DNA from: Sipunculus nudus
Lineage: Eukaryota > Annelida > Sipuncula > Golfingiida > Sipunculidae
Assembly (NCBI GenBank): GCA_026874595.1
Contig: CM049322.1
Coordinates: forward strand, 23,225,400 to 23,289,399
DNA: 64,000 nucleotides
Direction of reading: 5' to 3'
Shown one piece after another: positions 28,620-39,000 of the stretch (positions within the stretch are counted from its first letter, which is position 1; every line of letters starts with the position of its first letter). A model generated the notes under the pieces. That model was given only the letters and a program-made list of their open reading frames with translations, did not search any database and was not told where the DNA came from. Made by a program: the position numbers and the translations under genes.

Positions 28620-28765
28620 GGGACGGGTAATACCTTGTGAAAACAGGTCACGCGAAGGGGGGATTATGCGAAACGCGCGCGTTTCCGCACAAATGGAAAA
28701 GCTCAATTCAGCGCGATTTTTTTTCAGCGCGCGGAAACGCGCGCGGAAATGCGCGCATGGAAGAG
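28620..28765. other. CpG-rich palindromic patch
   Basis: A short GC/CpG-dense island lies in otherwise very AT-rich sequence. It contains a perfect 16-bp palindrome, gaaacgcgcgcgtttc, at 28670-28685, and then a second cluster of GCGCGC runs at about 28725-28757. No protein-coding signal was convincing. It may be a CpG-rich regulatory patch or part of an old transposon end. Function unknown. Confidence 0.5.
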
Positions 28766-28967
28766 GGGCATATGAATGGCATTATCCCCTCTGGCCAACC
28801 GAAAACGTCTTCAAAATATCAAAAAATCAAAATAACACACAAGAATGAGTCAAAAAAGCTTCTGACAGCTTAATTTTAACATATTAATAAAATATTTTCT
28901 AAAAATATAATAATAATATAATATTGTGTGACAGGATAAAATTGTATAAATATATAATTTTGTGTAA

Positions 28968-29006
<39 letters not shown>

Positions 29007-29618
29007 ATATTTAAAAAGTATAAAAATAGATATATATATATTATAATTTAAAACGTATAAAATGTTTTCAAATATAAAATATTGATTAAAAGTATAAAAT
29101 ATTACGATGAATATGGAGTAAGTATAATGGAGAAAGTATAATAAAATATTATTATTATTAATGATAATAATAATAAGTAATAATTATATTAGTATCAGTA
29201 TTATCATTAATATTCTATGTATATCTGCAATATATATATATACCAATATCTATAACATATATTGGTAAAAAGAATAAAACATACTAGCAAATAAAAAATA
29301 ATACATGTACGATTAATATAAACATGTAATCACATCATAATTTTAGGTATAATTCAATAAATAAATACATAAACATATTATACAATATGAAGAATAATAT
29401 AGTGTAATTAAACAGAATGTGATAGTAATCCATAAAATAAAATATAAATGGGTAAAAATATTACATTGAACACAACACAATGTAACACAGAATAATATAA
29501 TATTTAACATGCTAACACAATTGAATATAACTTTATATTTTTATTTAATTTTATTCCTCCTTCACTATATAATATACAATATATATAATCATATTAAACA
29601 ATCTTAGATTAGTATCAT

Positions 29619-29671
<53 letters not shown>

Positions 29672-30970
29672 CTAGCGATATTACTATTTGATTTAATACT
29701 ACATTGTTTAATTCTTTGTTGTATAATATATTATTTTCAGTGCATTGCCTATTTTTCCTTCCGATAGTTATATCATTATAATATTTACGTATTGTTATAA
29801 ATGCAAAATGTTGTTTTATGTACGTACACAAATTAAAAATATACCGAACTTCATTATTATAATCATTCATAGAATGTCATTTGGAACACTTGTTGAAAAA
29901 TAAGACAGTTTCCGAACTTCGACCTCAAAGTTTTATCTACTCCTGAATTTCTATCGCGCATATATTCATGTTGTATGCACGATAACTTCGATCGTGTGTC
30001 GTGCGCATCGTGCGTATAGACGATCCCTTACTTGGCACCGAGCAAATCGATGTATTCTTTATAGAAACTGTTATCTTTTCATAGACGAGTCAGTAGAAAT
30101 GGCAACCCTGTATATTTCCGGCGATCAACTCCATAATTGGTGGTGTTTAATTTTGCCATAGATATAATACATCGAGTCTAGAAACCAATTAACGGATTCG
30201 GCCGAGGTATCAAATGGTTTACTGCGTATGCGTGTTATAGCATCCCCTTTCGCCATTTCGGAACTACTTGGAAATGTACCCCATTCGTTCCACCTGCAAT
30301 GTTCACAAATACGTCCATAACAGATCAATATATGCTTATAATATGGGCCTATATATATAGCAGTTCCTCAGTTATTGGGTTACTGACATTACCTGACGAA
30401 TATGAACAATGAAAGCTGAAACCGTATATTCTGTCTTACCTGGTGATATATGAAACATGACATTTTGACTTGGAGAAAACAGATCAACACACGGGGCGCC
30501 ACCTCCAGATGACATTTACACCTACTAGCAACATGACAAATAATACTTTAATAACTGTCGCTGTGCTGTGGATTCATGACGTCGGCTGAGAACGTCTTTA
30601 ATACGACGTCATTTTCGACAGTTTAGAGCAACATTAATTTATATTTAATTTTTTTAAAAATATTATATCATTAGATGCGCCGGATCGTCACTTCCAATAA
30701 TTTTTTAAATCATATGTGTTCACACTTTTCGTGAGACGAAAAAATATTGGTCTTTTATATTGCACGATTGCATGTTTAGAAAACAATTTACATCATGCAT
30801 AGTTAACACATAATGTACTTTAGCTAGTTAACTATTATATATATTCTTAAATATATATACAGGAGCAGAGTGAGCCTTATACTTATAACCAATAATGGAA
30901 TTATTAAATTTTAAATACAGTTATTATTCGTCAGTAATACATATATGCACGTTTGCTGCACTTTTCATTT
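28766..30970. other. AT-rich stretch with no recognised gene
   Basis: This is very AT-rich DNA with TA runs at 28971-29001 and 29626-29669 and many short A/T-only words. Open frames are short and driven by low complexity. The only segment that looks at all protein-like is a minus-strand stretch near 30136-30296, listed separately. Upstream exons of gene A may lie here but I could not place them. Confidence 0.6.
30136..30296 (-). CDS. Possible minus-strand terminal exon, unrecognised
   Basis: Read on the minus strand, a tgcag acceptor-like site near 30296 is followed by about 50 codons that do not look low-complexity (for example FDTSAESVNWFLDSMYYIYG) and end in a stop near 30136. No domain is recognised and no partner exon was found further along the minus strand. 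It may be a chance open frame in a region without other coding signals, or a relic of a transposon. Confidence 0.2.
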
Positions 30971-30973
30971 CAG

Positions 30974-33001
30974 AAATTCAGAATACACGAACCAAAGAGA
31001 GAGAACAGTATGAAAAAGGTGCGTTATCTTAAAATATAAAAAAAAATAAAAAAGTGAATGATACCAAATTTCGTTGATTACTTATATGATGTTAGTTGTA
31101 ATTTTCTCAAATAACTATATGGAGTAATATAATTATTTATCATAAATGTATACATAATATATTTAATCATAAGACGCCTAAACATATTATATTTGACTGC
31201 TTTATTCATTCCAGAGATTCAAAAAGTTTTGGAAGAAGAAACAAAAAAGGGTTTGTTATATTACAATTAATACGCTTAAATCTGTGGAACAAACAAAAAC
31301 TTTGACTTCTATTATTTTTCATAAGACCCGAAGGTTACACGCTTCTACTGACGAGATAGATTGTTCTGTCTGAATTATATAAATATAATTATATCAAGGA
31401 AATATCAAATTTCAGATTCGAATTAAATATCTGAGAAAAAATATTGACAGGGCATATGTATAGGAAAATATATGATATATAGATAATATCTATCTAATAG
31501 AAATTGCTGTCATGTGGCTCCTTAAGATTATTAATTTTAACATTTATGTTTTGAAGCTGTAACCTCTACTAGAAAATCCGAACAACGAGAGTGGATCAAA
31601 GGTAATAAAATTATATTTTTTTCACATGGTTTGCTTAACTTAGGAGAAAGAAAAAATCGATTATTCCCAATTTACGAAGTATACATATTGTAACCTTCAA
31701 AAGAGTCATATCGATCAGTGAGGACATGTACATCTGTTTGACGTAAAAAGAGAAGATAGGATTCACCTATGTTATTACACCAAACATACAGATGTAAAAA
31801 TGTCTTGCAAAATTAAAAAGTTAAAATGAAAATACACCTAGCTGGAGAATTTTTAAGCCGTGTGTATATACAATAAATGACTCTGTATCAAGGTGTCACA
31901 ATCAGTGTCATCAAGGAAGACGGTCAATATACAATAGTACATCACAAGGAGTCTAGGGAGGGGAGCCAGGACAGTATCTCACACAGTGGCTCAGTAATCA
32001 CAGCTCACAAGGCTAAACGTATTATAGTCGACCGGACAAAACCCTACAAATACCCTGCTATTTTTTTGTTCAAGGCTGGCAACCGCGCTAGACAGTATGA
32101 CCATGGTCCTAGGTTTCAGAATCACCCGGTTAGCAAGGAGACATTTGACCTTCAAGGTCACAGTTCGGTCTCAAAAGGCAAAATGTGGTCAAATTTTATA
32201 TCACCTATTTCGGACTTATTTTATTGCAAAATAGCAAGAGGATTTGAAAACCGGGAACGGCCCTATGTTATTTCTTCACCTATGTTTACAAGAAACCTAC
32301 AATTTTAACCATAAAAATTAAGACTTTTTTAGATATGCTGATTTTTACTCATGGAATATATGATTAATAAGAAGGTTATTGTGAAATAAATGCTAATTGT
32401 TCCTATAATATTGGATTTACGTTAAACACATGGACGCATTTCAGTTTCATTTAGTTTTAAGTTCAACCGTTCAGGTTATATGTAAATGAGTTTTAGGACA
32501 TTTCCAAATGGTTTGATGTTGCTTTGTTAACTATTCTTTCGTATTTTATGGTTTCATTCAAGGTCAACAGAACAAGGGTAAAAAAAAATCACAGAGATAA
32601 TGAAACCGCGTTCCAGTATCCTTATCCACCCGCGATCGTTGTTTTATATGCATTTAGTTTGCAAAAATCAGTTGATATGTAACAAGAGAAATACAATATT
32701 TTTTTGTATTAACCCGAATATATATCTTGGAACGCATTTATATTTTCTTTTAATTTTTTAATGAAACAATAATGTGGTTTTGTCATTTATTACCTCCACA
32801 CCGGAGATAACGGCATTGGGCGCATGCATTTTTTTCAGTTCTCTGCATGTTATCATTGTCCTTCGTATTAATATATGTCTTTATTTAACATGTGATTTGT
32901 AAAAATTCGCAATTTCATTATTATATTGTATTTATTCAATTTTTTTTTTCATTTGCTCCCTGCAGTACTAGAGAAAATCATAGGGGAATATTTAAAGGAA
33001 G
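30974..33001 (+). CDS. Gene A N-terminal small exons (five, 15-45 bp, all phase 1-1)
   Basis: Five small exons, 30974-31018 (45 bp), 31215-31250 (36), 31557-31601 (45), 32563-32577 (15) and 32966-33001 (36), are each flanked by AG and GT and each a multiple of three. Each starts with two bases and ends with one base of a split codon, so all can be skipped without changing frame. They encode charged helical segments such as IQNTRTKEREQYEK, IQKVLEEETKK and VLEKIIGEYLKE. The phase agreement across all five and into the 33199 exon is the main evidence. The 15-bp exon is the weakest. Confidence 0.6.
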
Positions 33002-36000
33002 GTAATTTCCTCACTGAAAGCTAAGACCTCCCTTTAGACCTCCACCCTAAAAGCACTTAATTTTAATGTGTCATTTTTTATTCATCTGTATTGGAATTAA
33101 AATAATAGTCGTTTGCGTTATCATTCCACGAATTTATTCGTAATTATTTGACAAATAAAAAGCAAATAGGGATGATACTAAATAAAATTATTTTGAAGGG
33201 AAACGAGACAATTCAGTCATGAACAATTGCTCGGTCAGTCAGACGTCATCACATTTAAAAGAACAAGGCAATACTTTGTTCAAATTGGGAGACAAGGTTT
33301 TAGATGATAGTGATAAGCTGAACCTCATTGAGTTGGCTGTCGCGTTGTACGAGAAAGCTATTCATCATAGTCGAGGAGACCGGGAATTGGTTACAGCTTT
33401 AACAGATCTTGCAAATGCCTCATGGACCAAAGATAAAATAAAGAAGAATATTTGCAAAGAAACCCAGGTAAGAAATTTCAGCATTGATCGTTCTCAGCAA
33501 TAAATATTTCATAATTAAAAATATCGTTTTTGCCTGCCATAAGATGTCACTCTAATTTGTGAACCTGTCTTAAGCAAGTCAAAATGGTGCTGGTATAGCC
33601 ATAAAATAATATAGTTAACATCTTTAAAGAAAGAAGGGATCATCATTACCTTCCATTAATTACTGGTTGTCCAATTATGAATAAATCAACATTAGGTAAC
33701 GATATTGATTGATTTGGTTATTTATTTTTTTTGGTCCTTAATTAATGCTTCTGTCGTATACACAATGTTCCAAGGTGATATAAATATAATATGGTCATAC
33801 AGAAATCAAATTGTTGGATAACCTCTCAATATCAGTAAACAAGAATCATTAATATTCACAGAACAAGGATCTATGAAACAATTGGGTTTTTCAAAAGCAA
33901 GAGTTAATGGCATAGATAGCGTGTGTAACCATATATACAATTGTTTATATAATCGTGTGCATAATTGTACTGCAAATTGATTGTTTTCGTTGTATTTCGC
34001 TTAATTTAAAACAATATATTTGAATACGTATTTACTTTGCCAACAGCATGTATAAGATCAACAGCATGGTCCATGATCAATTCAAAAGATGTTATCCGGA
34101 TAAAACTGTGTTAATTTACATTTAAGATTTATGGCGTCTAGCAGTCAATTTTCCTACCCTTTGAGATTGGAATATAGTAATAGAAAAACAGCAAGAGAGG
34201 GGGTAGCAGTGGATGTTGCCATGCTGACGCAACTGCAAATAAATGTAATCGACTCTTCATTTTGAAGGTTATGGATAAGTGCGTGGTGGACAACTTCTTG
34301 CTTTCCCTTGCAACCTATGCAGATGCATTAAAGATGTGTAAAGACGAGACAGAGGCTCACAGGGGAGAAATAATCAAATGTCTTAAAGAATGTTTCTCCG
34401 AGGCCGAAAGCTGGATCAAAAGTGTCGAGACGGAAAAATATCGGGACCAGATACTTCTTCTTGTTGACATTTTACCTGACATAGGTTTCAAGACAAAACA
34501 ATGTATTTTCTGGGCAGAAGATATTTTTCAGTCAGCGGTAAAAGCATGTGAACTCGGGATGTACAAAGAAGGCGAAGAGTAAGCAGCATCTTGTGTTCTT
34601 ATTAATAGACCGCATGCCCATATTAGTTTATTTACATAAATGAGTGCCGGATAAACATCTCTTTTATATTTACTCGTATAAGTAACCCCAGATAAATTAC
34701 CGAAAACAAATTAACTATATTCTGTGGTATTTTCGGAAGAGCAAATATAAATCCTGATAATATTAAAATATTGTTGTTAGAGAGAATACTGATGACACTT
34801 ATTTGGTTATTATAATGTGTTTTATTCAAATTCAAGTTAAGGCTATAAGGGGTCAAGACCCCACGGCAGGGGCTCCTTAAGCAAAAATGTTTTACATTCC
34901 AAAATTTTATCCGTTCTGTCCACAGGAGCCAAGATGAAGTTGCCGAGTCAACAGTTTTCTTGTATAACATTCTTTCTCGGGATTAATTTGATTTATGATA
35001 CGTATAACTTTCAGGTTCTGTGAACGGTCCTTATCCCTTCTTAAAGGAGCAAGGGAATTACCAGAAGCTGAATCAAGACCTAAACAAACTTTAACTTCCC
35101 TTCAGAAAATGATCAAAAGTATGAAGCACTAAACTATAAAGAAAGAATAAATACAATGTGTTTTTGTTTATAATCTGTTTGAAATAAGAACATACGGATA
35201 GGATATTGCTCCTGAATTTGGTTTCTATAATTTTTATAACACACAAGAATACGATGTCACATGTACGGTATATAAGGTAAACATTTAACTCTGATAAATT
35301 CTAACGAAATTGCAAAACAAAGAATAAAAATAATATGAAATGCATCCTAATCTAACTTCAAGATTTTCTCTCGAATGGTTGTTCTCTCTGTGTCAATTTA
35401 ACATCCTTGGAGAAATGTTTTATTCACCTCCAAGGATTGAAATTTCACGTATAATGTATTTTATGATAATATTGAATTTGAGATGTCCTTCACAGGTCAC
35501 AAGTTAAGAATACAAGGGGAGGTAGAATACAAAGCCGCAATGACATTGTCACCAGTGATCAAGGTGAAGAGACCTGAGACTGTGCTTGGTCATTTTAAAG
35601 ACGCTTTGGACCTGCATAGAAACACGCCGACAATTACACGCGCTGCCACAGCTTCGAGGGAGCTGGCCTCACTTTGTGCCGCCAAAGGAAAAGTAAAGAT
35701 GGATGTACTATGTTGATCCTCATATTTTCAGAACATTTATTATTTAATTCCGTGTCTTTTGAAACGTACTTGTTCATTGCTTAATTTAATGTCAAAAACC
35801 GTGGATATTTGGCCACTCATGTATGGTATATAAATCTAAATCAGATAGTAAAACAGGACATTCGGAATTAAAGTTATCATTTTTAGGATTCCAAGAAATA
35901 CTACAATTGTGCATTAAAATTATATGGAGAGTCTTGCGCCATTTGTACCGCAGAAGATAATGAAACAACTAAAACAAAACTTGAAGAGTGTTTCTACGAA

Positions 36001-39000
36001 ATGAAAGAATGGCTCCATGAAACAGCAGACAACCCGAAATATGTAAGAAATTCTTATTTGAAACTTTACGAAAACATCTTCCTGACGGTCCTCTGAAATG
36101 CAAGGAGTACCTAAGTCTGGGCCAGAGTTTGTACAACGAAGCAGTTGAGAATTACCGCAAACAGGAGTATAAAGAATGCCGAGGGTAAAAACAGGTTTAC
36201 ATTTGGTATATTTGCACGTCTATTTTGCTCGCCCATTAGGAATAAACAATATGACATGAAAAGGGAACAAATGTTTCTGGCGATAGAGAATTTGGATTTT
36301 AAATTTGTGTGATTTAGTTTCGAGAGCCTGGCGAAATCTTACTCATCTAAATGTGGTATACACAAATTTCTTTTCGTGGTTCATTTGTGACTTGGTTGTG
36401 TAGACTGATAATATTCAACTGTTTTCATTTAAAATTGAGGGCTCGCAAAGTTCATGTCCCGAATGTTATTTCTTCATATCGGGTTAGTTAAGATACCCTG
36501 CAATTAGTTACATTTCTGGGGAACATATGGAACAGATGCCTGTTACAAATTTAATTGTTGCGGAATCCACAACTGTGATAAGATCACAGCTGTGGCCCTG
36601 TACATTGTGGCTGTGTAATAGTGAAATTGAGAAGGACAAAAAACTCATAAATGGCTAAATATATACATAAAAATACATCCGGTCGTATCTTTGTTAGTTA
36701 ATGAGTCTTTCTTACAACATTACCACATTCTTCCCTTAATATTTTAATAAAACATTATCCCCGAAGGTCCTTATAAGCCCGCCGTGATTTAAACATAACA
36801 AAGTTTCGAAACTTGCTGCTATAGCGAACGTTGATCGACTGGTTCCCTGCACAGACCCCTATTAACTCCCGATTTTGCAGTTCCATTGGCGATAATATCA
36901 GAGCGGGCTTCCAGTCTAAAGCAAAGGATTGTGGGACGGTTCATATATACCCGGTGGCTTCTTCTCTATGTAAATATTTGGATTCAAAGTAAAGTTATTG
37001 TAATGATCACATAGTTAATATTTGGTAACCTTTTAAAGAAAGCATCTTGTTTATAGTAAGCCGTTAGGGCACCAGGGGGCAGCACATATACTTCCTGTAT
37101 CTTGCTGGATAAAACACATGTGGCTAGACTTGGTGTTGTGACTTTATCGGCCTGCATCTATCAACACATGGTGTCAGAATATGGATCACATCGAAGCACC
37201 CAACCCACTGAGCCTTGAAGGCAACCTGAATGAGAACTGGAAACTTTTCTACCAGGGATGGCAAATATATTTCGCATTAAAAACGCATGGGCATGGGCTG
37301 GACTGTGATGACAAGTTCAAGGCCTCCCTGTTTCTCAAGTCTGTGGGCAAAGAAGCGTTCGAACTGTACAATACCTTCACTTGGGATAATGCCGGTGATG
37401 AGTGGAAGCTAGACAAAATAATAGAAAGATACAAATCATATTGTGCCGACAGGGATTCGGCAGCGATCCACGTGCAACGTTTCTTCAACTGTCGTCAACA
37501 AGCAGGTCAGTCTAATGATTCATATATAAACCAAGTGCAACACCTAGCAAAAAAGTGCCCGTTTACCCCAATCATGATCAATATGATAAAATGGAGGATT
37601 ATGTGTGGTGTCCATAGTGAGCCCCTCAAAGAAAGACTCTTTAGAGAAAAGAATGACGTCACACTTGAACGTGTTATACAGATATGTAGGGTGGCTGAGG
37701 CTGCCACAAAACAGGCCAGAGAGCTTAGGGATACAGAGACAGTTACTGTCCAGGCAGTGAAAGGGTACAGTGAACAGAAATACAGCTCAAATAAGCCTGT
37801 CAACAGTGCTAGTGTTAGCACCAGTTTGAAATCCCGTTACCCCAGCAACAGAGATGCTAGGCCTAGGGGCTATAGTGGGGGTAAGAGAGACTTTCAGTGT
37901 AACAGCTGTGGCTATACACATAGACCAAGGGCCTGTCCAGCTTATGGTAAAAAACCTGTAAGGGTTGTCAGGGGAAAAACCACTTCATTAAAATGTGTCG
38001 CAGGTCTCAGGTGCACACAGTCAGTGCAGAACCAAACCAAGATTATACGTCTTGTTCTGAGGAATCGGATGGATTCACTATTGACTCAGTGGACAGTAAA
38101 GATGCTGTGAATGCATCATGGATTATACCAATGACTATTGAAGGTGATACTGTGAATGTTAAGCTTGACACAGGTGCAAATGTCAACATAATGAGCAAAT
38201 CTACATATGACTGTGTGAGTAACAAGCCAAAGCTACAGTGTGCCGATGTGAGGCTAACAGCTTACGCAGGTAGTGACATACCAGTGGCCGGCAAATGTGA
38301 TGTCAAGGTCACACACAATGGCAGAACCTTTCACACAGACTTTGTTATAACTCCGGCTAGTGTTCAATCCATTCTAGGAGTACAGGACTTTGAGAGGCTT
38401 GGTCTCATAAAACGTACATGGGAAGTCACTTTAGATAGTAGGCCTAAGCACAGTGCAGAAACTGACAATACTGCCAGTCTTGATGACAAAGTAGATTTGA
38501 GGTCCCAAGCAATAAACAGGTTTCCTGATGTTTTTAAGGGTCTAGGATGCCTACCTGGCACACACACAATTCAGATGGATCCAGATAGTCAACCAGTCAT
38601 AGAAGCTTGTCGCAAAATACCGTTTGCCCTTCATAGCGAAGTCAAGACCGAACTGAAGCGGATGGAGGACGCTGGTGTCATAACAAAGGTGACAGAGCTG
38701 ACTGACTGGGTCAGTGCACTTGTAGTCGTTAGAAAGAAAGCAGGAGGTCTGAGACTGTGCATGGACCCAAAGAATTTAAATAGAGCCATAAGACGAGAAC
38801 ACTACAAAATGCCCAGCCGAGAGGAAATTATGGCTAAGTTTGCTAACAAGAAATACTTCACAAAACTGGATGCCAAACATGGCTTTTGGCAGATACGCCT
38901 AGACGATCAGTCATCAAAACAGTGCACTGTCGCGACGCCATTCGGACGGTACAGATTCTTACGGCTTCCGTTCGGAATTCGGTCAGCACCGGAAGTGTTT

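Noticed and set aside
28618-28873. Two overlapping + strand open frames in the CpG-rich patch
   Set aside because: Short and overlapping in different frames; composition follows the GCGCGC runs; no splice or domain evidence.
33219-33503. Gene A exon 6 as a stand-alone 94-codon gene
   Set aside because: The frame beyond the gtaagaa donor at 33468 loses its helical character. The next exon continues the protein in phase, and gene B shows the same structure.
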